A stretch of DNA of 64,000 nucleotides. Origin: Gemmata sp. (GTDB taxonomy: Bacteria; Planctomycetota; Planctomycetia; Gemmatales; Gemmataceae). The stretch is taken from NCBI GenBank assembly GCA_025055115.1, contig JANWYJ010000015.1, positions 62,001 through 126,000 of the forward strand, written 5' to 3'. The stretch's first letter is position 1; the number at the start of each line of letters is the position of its first letter. Under the pieces are notes generated by a model. The model was not told the DNA's origin. It worked only from the letters and a program-made list of their open reading frames with translations, and did not search any database. The position numbers were made by a program, and so were the translations under genes. Positions 17,888 to 26,678 of the stretch are shown piece by piece.

Positions 17888-18433
17888 TCAATCCGGCAGT
17901 ACATTGGGTATCACGCCCTGGGGCGGAGCCGAGTTCGGCAAGGGTGTTGGCGGGGGTAATGGAGCGGGCGAAGGTCCGGGGGCTGAGGGTTGGCGCGGTG
18001 GGCGGGGAGCGGCTGGCCGTTCGGCGGGCGGGAGCGTCTGACCGCGGCGGCGCAATTGTTCGGCGGCGCTGAGAATATCGTCGGTACGCGGTTTGGCAGC
18101 GGGTACCATTTCGATGTAAATGCGCCGAGTGTCGCGGATCGGGAACGGCCAGACCACTTCGGCCAAAAAGTCCAACGGAGGGTAGGCATACCAGGGAGCC
18201 GCAATCCGCTGACGCAGCACGACAGTTTCATAATCCGGATGAACCGCCGTGAAGGTATAGTAGCCATAGTATTCAAACGGCGCATAAGCCGGTGCGGCCC
18301 CGATCGGTTTATTGTCGATGCTAATTTGGGCATTGGGGACGTTCGATTCAATGACGAACTTCCGATCGACGCAACCCACAGCGGCCACGCCGGCCAAGAC
18401 GATGGAGAGCCGGAACCTCGGCGTTCGCGTCAT
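17888..18433 (-). CDS. PEGA-domain lipoprotein
   Basis: 181 residues from the ATG at 18433 (GGGAGG 8 bp upstream); the frame runs further to 18520 without a ribosome site. The signal peptide RLSIVLAGVAAVGC has a lipobox ending at Cys 21 or so. A PEGA-type domain follows: FVIESNVPNAQISIDNKPIG, then FEYYGYYTFTAVHPDYETVVLRQRI. A Pro-rich tail from about residue 130 (PAAPRPPRQPSAPGPSP...) is likely to span or bind cell-envelope material. The role is unknown; PEGA domains are usually surface-associated. The region is convergent with the zinc-ribbon gene and divergent from the phosphatase. Confidence 0.8.
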   Translation of the reverse strand: MTRTPRFRLSIVLAGVAAVGCVDRKFVIESNVPNAQISIDNKPIGAAPAYAPFEYYGYYTFTAVHPDYETVVLRQRIAAPWYAYPPLDFLAEVVWPFPIRDTRRIYIEMVPAAKPRTDDILSAAEQLRRRGQTLPPAERPAAPRPPRQPSAPGPSPAPLPPPTPLPNSAPPQGVIPNVLPD

Positions 18434-18633
18434 TCGGCGGCCTCCCGGCCTTGTATCCGGAGCAAATATGATAAAACCCCCATAACGCGAAGACCTGGTC
18501 CCGTCAACGCCAGCCCCCATGGCATCCGCCGGATGGAAATTCGGACCGTTGCTGTGCGGATTTCGACGATCGTCGCAGCAGAAACCGAGCCGATAGCATA
18601 GGATGGAACAAGGACCAATTACCGAGGTGGTTT

Positions 18634-19965
18634 GTGTCGGTGTCTGAACAAGTCCATTATGCCGCCTTGACCGATGTGGGCGTGAAGCGCAGCCACAATC
18701 AAGATGCGTGCGCCGCCCATCCGGCGGTGGATTCGCTCGGCTTTCAAACTCATGGGCATGTCTTTGTGGTCGCGGATGGAATGGGTGGTCATGCCGTGGG
18801 CGAAAAAGCGAGCGCCAAAGCGGTTCGCGATATCCCGTTTATCTACACCAAACATGTTAAAGATGGCGTCATTCCGGCCATTCGGCGGGCCTTTCAAGAA
18901 GCCAACGCGGGAATTTACGCCATTGGCCAGCAGAACCCCGAGTTCCGCGGCCTGGGAACCACCAGCACCGCGTTGATCCTGCGGCCCGAGGGGGCCTGGA
19001 TTGCCCACGTCGGTGATAGCCGCGCTTATCGGATTCGTAAGGGTGTGGCCGAACAACTCACCTTCGATCACTCGTGGGTTTGGGAAATTGCCCGGCGGCA
19101 AGGTGTGGACCCGGATCAGCTAGGCGACTTCAAAAAGAACGTTATCATTCGCTCCCTCGGGCCGGATCCGGAAGTGGAGGTGGATATTGAAGGCCCACAC
19201 CCGGTCGAACCAGGCGATGTGTTCTTGCTCTGTAGCGATGGCCTGACCGGCGTGGTCACGCCGCAGGAAGTGGGGGCCATCGTCTCGGTGATGCCAGCCG
19301 AAGAGGCCGTGCGGTTTCTGGTTCACCTCGCCAATCTGCGCGGTGGCCCCGACAACATCACGGTCATGATTGTTCAGATTCCGGACAGCTCCCCCGAACA
19401 AGCCTCCACGCCACGCACTCGACCCAGGGGGCTGGCCGCGGCCTGGCAGGCGTGGAAGCGCCGTGTGCCGTGGCCGTTTACAGTTCTGGGTATTGGCTGT
19501 ACACTAGCGGTTCTGTCATTATTGCTGCAATGGAATGCAGTACCGGGGGTGACGGTGCTGTTTGTCATCGCGGCCTTGTGGATTCTGGTTGGCCTGATTG
19601 GATTGTTGATCCAATTGCAGCAGGAGGAGCCGGCCGAAGCGACCGAGGTCGCTGCGGATTGGCCGCGCGAACTGCACGTTTACAAAAAACACGACTGTTC
19701 CATCACCCCGGAACTGGTGGAACAGTTCACCCAAATGGAAGCCTCTCTGTTGGAAAGCATGCGGCAACAAGGTGTTGCGGCCGATTACGACACCCACGCC
19801 GTCTTGGCGGATGCGGCTGACTCGGCCAAAACCGCTGAGCTGGCCACTGCGTTCCGCAAACGGTGTGAGTCCCTGGCCTTCCTCGCCGAAGCCTTCCACA
19901 AAGCCCGCCACAAACAAGAAGCCTTCCGCCCCAGTTGGACCCCCAGCCCGTCATCACCATCCTGA
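18634..19965 (+). CDS. PP2C-type protein phosphatase with membrane segments
   Basis: 443 residues from the GTG at 18634 (GAGGTGG upstream). The PP2C domain (1-250) shows the standard motifs: SHNQDAC (metal Asp), VVADGMGGHAVGEKAS, LGTTSTALIL, WIAHVGDSRAYRIR, LLCSDGLTGVV, RGGPDNITVMIV (metal Asp). It removes phosphate from Ser/Thr and is the usual partner of Hanks-type kinases, numerous in planctomycetes. Two hydrophobic helices follow a basic linker (VPWPFTVLGIGCTLAVLSLLL and GVTVLFVIAALWILVGLIGLLI, about 280-340), then a helical cytoplasmic C-terminal part (VEQFTQMEASLLESMRQQG...). No kinase gene is adjacent. A degraded copy of its 3' end lies 75 bp downstream. Confidence 0.92.
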   Translation: MSVSEQVHYAALTDVGVKRSHNQDACAAHPAVDSLGFQTHGHVFVVADGMGGHAVGEKASAKAVRDIPFIYTKHVKDGVIPAIRRAFQEANAGIYAIGQQNPEFRGLGTTSTALILRPEGAWIAHVGDSRAYRIRKGVAEQLTFDHSWVWEIARRQGVDPDQLGDFKKNVIIRSLGPDPEVEVDIEGPHPVEPGDVFLLCSDGLTGVVTPQEVGAIVSVMPAEEAVRFLVHLANLRGGPDNITVMIVQIPDSSPEQASTPRTRPRGLAAAWQAWKRRVPWPFTVLGIGCTLAVLSLLLQWNAVPGVTVLFVIAALWILVGLIGLLIQLQQEEPAEATEVAADWPRELHVYKKHDCSITPELVEQFTQMEASLLESMRQQGVAADYDTHAVLADAADSAKTAELATAFRKRCESLAFLAEAFHKARHKQEAFRPSWTPSPSSPS

Positions 19966-19966
19966 A

Positions 19967-20058
19967 GCGTTCTGACTCCCCTCACAGTCCACCCGTCTTC
20001 AATGACCCCTGGGGGTTGTCCTCGGCGTTACCTTGCTGGAGGCGTTTTTGACTCCCCT
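19967..20058. repeat. Gene-tail repeat pair, 75 bp apart
   Basis: GCGTTCTGACTCCCCTC (19967-19983), beginning right after the PP2C stop codon, recurs as GCGTTTTTGACTCCCCTC at 20042-20059. The bases before it (CCTGAA and CTGGAG) also resemble each other. Confidence 0.7.
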
Positions 20059-20135
20059 CGGTCCGGATTTTCGGATACACTAAGCCTGAATTGATAGTCC
20101 CTCCAAAATTCCCTCCGGTCCTGACTGTTACCGCC

Positions 20136-22457
20136 ATGGTCTTTGCACGTTTTTTCACAAAGTGTTGGGTGGTCGCTCTGTGTGCAGGCACCCTCAGCCC
20201 AGCCGTGGCTCAGGTCCCCAAGACGATCGATTTCAACCGTGATGTCCGCCCTATCCTGTCGAACAATTGTTTTCAATGCCACGGACCTGATGAGAAAACG
20301 CGCAAGGCGCGATTGCGGCTCGATACCCCCGAAGGCGCGGCCACGGCGATTGTTCCTGGCCAACCCGATGCTAGCGAACTGATCATCCGGATTACAGCCA
20401 GCCCCGACGACGCCAGCCGGATGCCTCCGGCCAAAACGGGTAAAACCCTCGGCCCACGGGACGTCGCGATTCTCCAGCAATGGGTGCAACAGGGCGCAAA
20501 ATATGCCCCGCATTGGGCTTACGTCCCGCCGAAGCCCCCAGTAATACCAACAACCCAGTTCCGCACCGTCAATCCCATCGATGCCTTCCTCTGGGCCCGT
20601 TTGGAACAAGAAGGGTTGAAGCCCCAACCCGAAGCGGATCGTTACACGCTGGCGCGGCGGGTGGCTCTCGATCTGACCGGTCTGCCTCCCACGTTGGAGG
20701 AAGCCGAAGCCTTCGTCACCGACACGGCCGCCGATGCTTACGAAAAATTCGTCGACCGGCAGTTGGCCAAACCGGCCTTTGGAGAACATTGGGCGCGGCT
20801 GTGGCTGGACTTGGCCCGCTATGCCGACAGTGCCGGCTACGCCGACGACCCCCTTCGCACCATCTGGAAGTACCGCGACTATGTCATTGAAAGCTTCAAC
20901 GCCAACAAGCCCTTCGATCAATTCACCATCGAACAGCTCGCCGGCGACCTGCTTCCGCAACCGACCATCGAACAACTGGTCGCCACCGCCTTCCACCGCA
21001 ACACCATGACCAACAGCGAAGGCGGCACCAGCGACGAGGAATTCCGCAACGTCGCCGTTGTGGACCGCGTCAACACAACCTTTACGGTGTGGATGGGAAC
21101 GTCGATCGGTTGTGCCCAATGTCATACGCACAAGTATGACCCGATCACGCAGAAGGAATATTTTGAAGTTTTCGCCTTCTTCAACAACACCGCCGATGCC
21201 GACCGGCCTGATGAAAGCCCCACCCTGCCCTTTTGGAGCTTGCGCGATTTTCTGCGGAAAATGGCCTTGGAACAGCAGATCGCGGCGCTAGAAGCCGAAC
21301 TGAAAGGGAAAAAACCCGAGGAGCTCAAGCCCCAGCGCGACCGTCTGGCCACGCTCAAAAAGGAACTGGCCGCCCTCAAGCCCGCCACCAGCGTGCCGAT
21401 TATGAAGGAGCTGGTCGGTCCGCAACGCCGCAAAACCCGCATCCAGTTCCGCGGCAACTTTCTCGATTTGGGGGACGAGGTCCGTGAAGGGGTGCCCGCG
21501 GTGTTTCATCCTTTCCCCGAGGGTATGCCTAAGAACCGCCTCGGGTTCGCCCGATGGCTCATCAGTCGCGAAAACCCCCTGACGGCGCGTGTCATCGCCA
21601 ACCGGTTCTGGGAGCAAATTTTCGGCACTGGAATTGTCCGCACCAGTGAAGAGTTTGGCATCCAAGGCGAACTGCCCAGCCATCCGGAGTTGCTCGATTG
21701 GCTGGCCCTCGATTTCCAGCGCGACTGGAACGTGAAACGCTTTCTCAAACAACTGGTGATGTCGGCAGCCTACCGGCAATCGGCCGCAGTGACCGCCGCG
21801 CAGTACGAACGTGACCCGGATAATCGGCTGTTGGCCCGCGGCCCTCGGGTGCGTCTGACGGCTGAAATGATCCGCGACCAGGCTCTGTTCGCTGCCGGGT
21901 TGTTAAGCCCCAAAATGCTCGGTCCGTCGGTCCGGCCATTCCAGCCCAGCCTCGGGGTGAGTGCGGCGTTCGGCGGTTCGATCGATTGGAAAATGAGCGA
22001 CGGCGAAGACCGCTATCGCCGGGGCATCTACACCCAATGGCGACGGTCGAACCCCTATCCATCGATGTCGACCTTCGATGCCCCCAATCGCGATACCTGT
22101 GTGGTCCGCCGCAATCGGACCAACACCCCCCTGCAAGCCTTGGTGCTGATGAACGACCCGGTGTACGTCGAAGCTGCCCAAGCACTGGCGCAAAAGGCGC
22201 GCACAAGCACCTCAACACCGGATGAAGCCGTGGTGATGATCTTCCGCCGCTGTTTGATTCGCCCGCCATCGCCAGAAGAACAGAAACGGCTTGTGCAACT
22301 TTTCACCGATGCCCGCGCCGCATTCCAGAAAGCCCCCGCCCAGGCGCAACAGTTCGCAGGAAACCAACCCACCAGCCGCGACCCGGCCACCGATGCTGCC
22401 CTGACTTTGGTGGCCAGCGTCGTCCTGAACCTCGATGAAATGGTGATGAAACGCTGA
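20136..22457 (+). CDS. PSCyt1-DUF1549-DUF1553 (PSD1) cytochrome-like protein
   Basis: 773 residues. The ATG at 20136 opens a signal peptide (MVFARFFTKCWVVALCAGTLSPAVA); the TTG at 20091 is an alternative start without benefit. Domain order: PSCyt1 with heme-type motif CFQCHGPDE (about 50-58) and PPAKTGKTL; DUF1549 (PSCyt2) about 150-360, with RRVALDLTGLPPT, FGEHWARLWLDLARYADS and a second motif CAQCHTHKYDPI; a Lys/Glu-rich linker (390-430); DUF1553 (PSD1) about 490-740, with NPLTARVIANRFWEQIFGTGIVRT, and RTNTPLQALVLMNDPVYVEAA. This is a hallmark planctomycete family, probably an exported c-type cytochrome of unknown substrate. It is paired with the DUF1501 gene directly downstream, as usual. 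Confidence 0.94.
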   Translation: MVFARFFTKCWVVALCAGTLSPAVAQVPKTIDFNRDVRPILSNNCFQCHGPDEKTRKARLRLDTPEGAATAIVPGQPDASELIIRITASPDDASRMPPAKTGKTLGPRDVAILQQWVQQGAKYAPHWAYVPPKPPVIPTTQFRTVNPIDAFLWARLEQEGLKPQPEADRYTLARRVALDLTGLPPTLEEAEAFVTDTAADAYEKFVDRQLAKPAFGEHWARLWLDLARYADSAGYADDPLRTIWKYRDYVIESFNANKPFDQFTIEQLAGDLLPQPTIEQLVATAFHRNTMTNSEGGTSDEEFRNVAVVDRVNTTFTVWMGTSIGCAQCHTHKYDPITQKEYFEVFAFFNNTADADRPDESPTLPFWSLRDFLRKMALEQQIAALEAELKGKKPEELKPQRDRLATLKKELAALKPATSVPIMKELVGPQRRKTRIQFRGNFLDLGDEVREGVPAVFHPFPEGMPKNRLGFARWLISRENPLTARVIANRFWEQIFGTGIVRTSEEFGIQGELPSHPELLDWLALDFQRDWNVKRFLKQLVMSAAYRQSAAVTAAQYERDPDNRLLARGPRVRLTAEMIRDQALFAAGLLSPKMLGPSVRPFQPSLGVSAAFGGSIDWKMSDGEDRYRRGIYTQWRRSNPYPSMSTFDAPNRDTCVVRRNRTNTPLQALVLMNDPVYVEAAQALAQKARTSTSTPDEAVVMIFRRCLIRPPSPEEQKRLVQLFTDARAAFQKAPAQAQQFAGNQPTSRDPATDAALTLVASVVLNLDEMVMKR

Positions 22458-22510
22458 TCGAATAGCAGCGGTGGGCCTGCCCCGCCAGCCGACTTCTCCT
22501 CCCCCTGCCG

Positions 22511-23974
22511 ATGTACAATACCATGAAGCGACCGACTTCCGAACGTCTGCTCGAGGCCACACGCCGGACCTTTCTGGGTTCGTCCTCCCTGGGATTGGGG
22601 GCACTGGCGTTGTCGTTGCTGTCGCCCGCGCCGGCCCCAGCCGCCCGTCCGTCGGACAATCCCCTGGCCCCGAAAAAGCCTCCCCGTCGACCGACCGCGA
22701 AACGCGTGATCTACCTGCACATGTCCGGCGCGCCGCCACATTTGGACATTTTTGACTACAAACCCGAACTGCAGAAACGCGACGGCCAGAACTGCCCGGC
22801 CGAATACCTCCAAGGCAAGCGCTTCGCCTTCACCAGCGGCGTGCCCAAACTGCTCGGCACCCGGCAACCCTTCCGACGCTGCGGCCACGCGGGGATTTGG
22901 ATGTCGGATGCGGTCCAACCACTGCATGCCGTGGCTGACGACGTCACCGTCATCCGGTCGATGAAAACGGATGAATTCAACCACGCCCCCGCGGAATTGC
23001 TACTGTTCACCGGCTTTGCCCGACAAGGGCGGCCGAGTTTCGGCGCCTGGACATGCTATGGTCTGGGCAGCGAAAACGACAATCTGCCTGGGTTTGTCGT
23101 CCTGATCTCCAACGGGGTCCAACCCAGCGGTGGGCAAGGCTGCTGGGGCAGTGGCTTTTTGCCCAGTGTGTTCCAAGGGGTCCAGTGCCGCAGCAAAGGC
23201 GAACCAGTGCTGTATCTGTCCGATCCCCCCGGGCTGGACCGCGACCTGCGCCGCTTGGGTCTGGATGCCCTCAAAGACCTCAACGAATGGCAGCATCAAG
23301 AACTCGGCCATCCGGAAACACGCACCCGTATCGCTCAGTATGAACTCGCCTTCCGGATGCAGCTTTCGGCCAACGAAGTGATGGACATTTCCCGAGAGCC
23401 GCAGAAAATCCTCGACGCCTACGGGGCCAAGCCCGGCGCTGGCAGCTTCGCCAACAACTGCCTGCTAGCCCGCCGGCTGATCGAACGTGGCGTTCGCTTC
23501 GTGCAACTGTTCGATTGGGGTTGGGATTTCCACGGTACCAACCCCAAAGAAGACATCCGCGACGGGCTGACCCAGAAAGGCACCATCACCACACAAGCGG
23601 TCGCCGCCCTCATCAAAGACCTCAAAAGCCGCGGCTTATTGCAAGATACCCTCGTCATCTGGGGCGGCGAATTTGGTCGAACCCCCTTCCGCGAAGGCCG
23701 CACCGCCGGTGGCAGCATCCTGGGCCGCGACCACTATCCCGATTGCTTCTCGCTTCTACTCGCCGGCGGCGGCATCAAAGCCGGCTACACGCACGGCGAA
23801 ACCGATGAACTGGGCTTCAAAGTCACCCAAGACGAAGTCCACGTACACGATCTGCAAGCGACACTGTTGCACTGCCTCGGCTTCGACCACACCCAATTGA
23901 CCTTCCGTTTCCAAGGTCGTGACTACCGCCTCACCGACGTTCACGGAAAAGTCGTCTCCGCGATTTTGCAGTAA
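22511..23974 (+). CDS. DUF1501 family protein
   Basis: 487 residues from the ATG at 22511 (22523 is possible). The N-terminus has a twin-arginine-like signal (RRTFLGSSSLGLGALALSLLS). The body follows the DUF1501 pattern, a relative of the alkaline phosphatase/sulfatase fold: VIYLHMSGAPPHLDIFDYKP, FNHAPAELLLFTGF, RFVQLFDWGWDFHG, and near the end VIWGGEFGRTPFREG with GRDHYPDCFSLLLAGGGIKAG, then FKVTQDEVHVHDLQATLLHCLGFD. The biochemical role is not known; it is almost always next to a PSCyt/DUF1553 gene, which argues for one exported complex or pathway. It starts 53 bp after that gene's stop. Confidence 0.93.
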   Translation: MYNTMKRPTSERLLEATRRTFLGSSSLGLGALALSLLSPAPAPAARPSDNPLAPKKPPRRPTAKRVIYLHMSGAPPHLDIFDYKPELQKRDGQNCPAEYLQGKRFAFTSGVPKLLGTRQPFRRCGHAGIWMSDAVQPLHAVADDVTVIRSMKTDEFNHAPAELLLFTGFARQGRPSFGAWTCYGLGSENDNLPGFVVLISNGVQPSGGQGCWGSGFLPSVFQGVQCRSKGEPVLYLSDPPGLDRDLRRLGLDALKDLNEWQHQELGHPETRTRIAQYELAFRMQLSANEVMDISREPQKILDAYGAKPGAGSFANNCLLARRLIERGVRFVQLFDWGWDFHGTNPKEDIRDGLTQKGTITTQAVAALIKDLKSRGLLQDTLVIWGGEFGRTPFREGRTAGGSILGRDHYPDCFSLLLAGGGIKAGYTHGETDELGFKVTQDEVHVHDLQATLLHCLGFDHTQLTFRFQGRDYRLTDVHGKVVSAILQ

Positions 23975-24014
23975 CCTTACCCCCCGACTCTGAAGTCGCG
24001 TCGGAGTTTCCTCC

Positions 24015-24419
24015 ATGTACGAACTGACTAGCCTGTTGCTCATTCACCTGCTCAGTGGACCGGCGCTGACGCCCCAGCTCGTCCCGATTGCCGACGCCAG
24101 TGCCCGAATGCAACCTACCACCACGGACAAGAAAAACGACCCCCGCGACGAACCACGCCAAGGCACCGTCACTGGGATTGTCACCGCCAAAGGCGACACC
24201 TGGATTGAAGTTCTCGCCGACGGCGAAGAGAAACCGCGCCGTTATGTGCCCCACTGGAAAGGCGGCCTGCCCCAAGATGGCGGCGGTTTGGACAAAGCCA
24301 TGCTCGCCGAAATCCAAAAAGTGCCTCTCAAAAGTCGTGTTGAGCTGAAATGGTCGTTTGAAGAACGGCCGCGGGTGGAGGCGATAAAAATTCTCAAAAA
24401 AGGTGATGACAAGAAATAA
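24015..24419 (+). CDS. Small exported hypothetical protein (134 residues)
   Basis: The ATG at 24015 follows GGAGTTTCCTCC. The first 27 residues (MYELTSLLLIHLLSGPALTP...) look like a weak signal peptide. A short beta-rich domain follows: GTVTGIVTAKGDTWIEVLADG, then KPRRYVPHWKGG and VPLKSRVELKWSFEERPRVEAIKIL. This resembles an OB-like fold, with an intervening KMAMLAEIQ-type helix. I do not recognise a named family. It lies between the DUF1501 gene and the thioredoxin/PDZ gene, same strand, and may belong to the same unit. Confidence 0.7.
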   Translation: MYELTSLLLIHLLSGPALTPQLVPIADASARMQPTTTDKKNDPRDEPRQGTVTGIVTAKGDTWIEVLADGEEKPRRYVPHWKGGLPQDGGGLDKAMLAEIQKVPLKSRVELKWSFEERPRVEAIKILKKGDDKK

Positions 24420-24586
24420 CGTCGTCGTCAAATCAATAGGAAGAAAATTCCAAAACGAAAAACTATTCGGTGACGGCTCCCCAGCGGTGGAAAACCCCGC
24501 CGCTACGTCTCTTCGCGCAGCGTGGGCGGATTGTGAAACTGAGGATTGTGAAACGATCGGAACACCACACCCCCCCGGAGGTCCTG

Positions 24587-25798
24587 ATGATGCAGCGGTT
24601 TGTGCTGGTCGGTGTGATGTGGCTCAGTGTTTGCGGTTCAACGGTCGCTCAGTCGCGGCGAACCGATCCGGCCAAGTATGGTTGGTTCACCGATTATGCC
24701 ACCGCCAAGGCGGAAGCCCAACGCACCGGCCAACCGCTGATGGTCGTATTCCGCTGTGAACCTTGAGGCGACTGTGCCACCCTCGACGAGCAGGTTGTTC
24801 GTCTCGATCCCGAAATTGCCGATGTCGCCAAACGCTTCGTCCGTGTCCGGCTTGTGAAAATCGCCGGCATGGACCTCCGCCGCTTTGAATTCGACTACGA
24901 TCTGACGTGGTTCGTCTTCTTCCTCAACGCCGAGGAAACCATTTACGGCCGTTACGGTGGTCGGGACGCGGCCGACGCCGAAGCCCGTCTGTCGCTCAAG
25001 GGCCTGCGCTTCGCTATGGAGCAAGCGTTAGAACGCCACCAAGACCCACCCAAGCCACAAATCCTGACTGGCCAACCCCTTCGGGCAGAAGACTTCCAGG
25101 CCGCCCGGAAACACCGCGGCTGCATCCATTGCCACAATGTCAATGAATTCCGCCGGGCCGACCTGCAAGCCGAAGGGAAGTGGGATCGCCACAGCGTGTG
25201 GGTTTATCCCCTGCCCGAAAACATCGGAATTACGCTGGATGTCGATCAGGGCCGCTTGATCAAGACCGTCAGCCGCGCTTCACCCGCCGACAAAGTGGGG
25301 CTGAAACCCGGCGACCACCTAATCCAGCTCAACGGCTATCCGGTCGCCTCGTTCGCGGATGCCCAGTATGCCTTGCACAAAGCGCCGGCCCAAGGTTCCA
25401 TCCCCATCGAATGGCAGCGCAACGGCCAGAAACACACTGCAACCTTGGTAGTGGCCGAGGGATGGCGGAAAACCAACTTGACCTGGCGACCGTCGATGTT
25501 GGATCTACTCCCCTCCGTGCCTTTCAGCGGCGTCGAACTGACCGCCGCGGAAAAAAAAGCGCTGGGGTTGGCCCCGCAGCGGGCGGCCCTCCGTCAAGAC
25601 CCCGACGTTCACCCCAAGCTGAAAGCCGCTGGTGTCCGCGGCGGGGATATTCTCATCGGCTACGATGGTGTCGCCATCGAGGGCAGCGTCCATCAACTGT
25701 ATGCCTATGTGCGGCGGAATTACCTTGTGGGCGATGAAGTAACGATCAATCTCCTCCGCGACGGCCAACGGCTCGATATCAAATTACTACTCAAATAA
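24587..25798 (+). CDS. Thioredoxin-like/CxxCH/PDZ protein with in-frame TGA (candidate selenoprotein)
   Basis: One frame runs from the ATG pair at 24587/24590 (GGAGG upstream) to 25798, 403 codons, interrupted only by TGA at codon 60 (24764-24766). The 29 codons between TGA and the next possible start (GTG 24854) are open and protein-like. Order: signal peptide (MMQRFVLVGVMWLSVCGSTVA), thioredoxin-like region (YGWFTDYATAKAEAQ, LMVVFRCEP-TGA-GDCATLDEQVV, FVRVRLVKIAGMDL, FVFFLNAEETIYGRYGG), a heme-type motif CIHCH at 179-183, and a PDZ domain (about 225-295: SRASPADKVGLKPGDHLIQL), then a PDZ-like end (GVRGGDILIGYDG). TGA read as selenocysteine gives C57-E-P-U60, a CxxU redox motif. I recall a planctomycete Trx/PDZ (seleno)protein family fitting this. 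If not recoded, it is a pseudogene. Confidence 0.8.
24785..24803 (+). promoter_or_regulatory. SECIS-like hairpin after the in-frame TGA
   Basis: Bases GACGAGC (24785-24791) pair with GTTCGTC (24797-24803), seven pairs including one G-U, closing the 5-base loop AGGTT. The loop's first G is 27 bases past the TGA. As I recall, bacterial SECIS elements put the loop about 16-37 bases after UGA and need a G within its first two bases; the E. coli fdhF loop also begins AGGU. No folding program was run. Confidence 0.6.
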
Positions 25799-25810
25799 TT
25801 TTTGAAGTGA

Positions 25811-26536
25811 TCAATCCACAAAACGCACCTGCGTCAGGCTGATCGCCTGACGCAATCGGCGGAGATATTCCCGGCGGGGAATGTCGATAGCCCCCAGCCG
25901 CCGGGTGTGTTCCGTCGTCATCTGCACATCGAGCAGAACAAAACCGCGTTCGATCAACCGTTGCACCAAGGCCGCCAACGCCACCTTGGAACCATCGGTA
26001 ACGCGGTAGAACATCGACTCGGCAGCAAACAGGCCACCGAGGGCCACCCCGTAGGTACCGCCTGCGAGAATATCCGGCCCGCCATGGGGGTCGGGTAGCC
26101 ACGTTTCGACGCTGTGGGCAAACCCCAGATGATGCAAGCGGGTATAGGCCTCCAGCATCTCGGGTGTCACCCAGGTTCCTTCGGGGCGATTCTCACCGCA
26201 CGAGCGCATCACCGTTGCGAAGCAGCGGTTGAACGTGACGCGGAATTTCCCCGAACGGATGGTTCGTAAAAGTCGTCGCGAAACGTGAAGGCCGCCATAG
26301 CCCGGGGTCGCGTGAGGGTGATCGATCGGATGGGGGTGAAGTTCAATAATTCCGCGTGGATCGGGTGACCACCACAGAATTGGGTCGCCCTCACTGTACC
26401 AGGGGAAGACCCCTTCGGCATAAGCGCGCAGCAAAGTCGCCGGTGATAAATCACCATCGCGGCCCACAAACCCATCGGCGTCCGCTAACTCCGGGGGAAA
26501 CCACGGTACCTCACGCTCCCCCCAATTCCCATGCAC
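25811..26536 (-). CDS. aat: Leucyl/phenylalanyl-tRNA--protein transferase
   Basis: 241 residues from the GTG at 26536, which has AAGGAG 9 bp upstream; a TTG at 26557 would overlap that ribosome site. The Aat pattern is complete: WFPPELADADGFVGRDGDLS, LLRAYAEGVFPWYSEGDPILWWSPDPRGII, VTFNRCFATVMRSC, GTWVTPEMLEAYTRLHHLGFAHSVETW, GGTYGVALGGLFAAESMF, ASK-type segment GSKVALAALVQRL and LDVQMTTEHTRRLGAIDIPRREYL. It transfers Leu/Phe to N-terminal Arg/Lys of proteins, marking them for ClpAP through ClpS (N-degron pathway). It lies convergent to the Trx/PDZ gene, 12 bp between stops. Confidence 0.95.
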   Translation of the reverse strand: MHGNWGEREVPWFPPELADADGFVGRDGDLSPATLLRAYAEGVFPWYSEGDPILWWSPDPRGIIELHPHPIDHPHATPGYGGLHVSRRLLRTIRSGKFRVTFNRCFATVMRSCGENRPEGTWVTPEMLEAYTRLHHLGFAHSVETWLPDPHGGPDILAGGTYGVALGGLFAAESMFYRVTDGSKVALAALVQRLIERGFVLLDVQMTTEHTRRLGAIDIPRREYLRRLRQAISLTQVRFVD

Positions 26537-26579
26537 AATAACTAACTCCTTGATCAAAAGAGATTTACGCTATTTCCCG

Positions 26580-26678
26580 ACACCTAGAAACCACACCATT
26601 CGCGATAACCTCACACCTAGAGGGACGACGATTGGAGATGGCTTCACGCCTAGGGAGCCGGCGATTCGAGTTTCTCCA
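26580..26678. repeat. 33-bp tandem array, three decayed units, last one in a gene tail
   Basis: Units begin ACACCTAGAAACC (26580), ACACCTAGAGGGACG (26613) and ACGCCTAGGGAGCCG (26646), exactly 33 bp apart. The third contains the stop codon and last codons of the gene at 26650. GACGATTGGAG and CGGCGATTCGAG also align in units 2 and 3. Confidence 0.8.

Noticed and set aside
24764-24766. Simple nonsense mutation in the Trx/PDZ gene
   Set aside because: Not excluded, but considered less likely: the TGA falls exactly in a redox motif, is followed by a SECIS-like hairpin, and nothing else in the gene is damaged.
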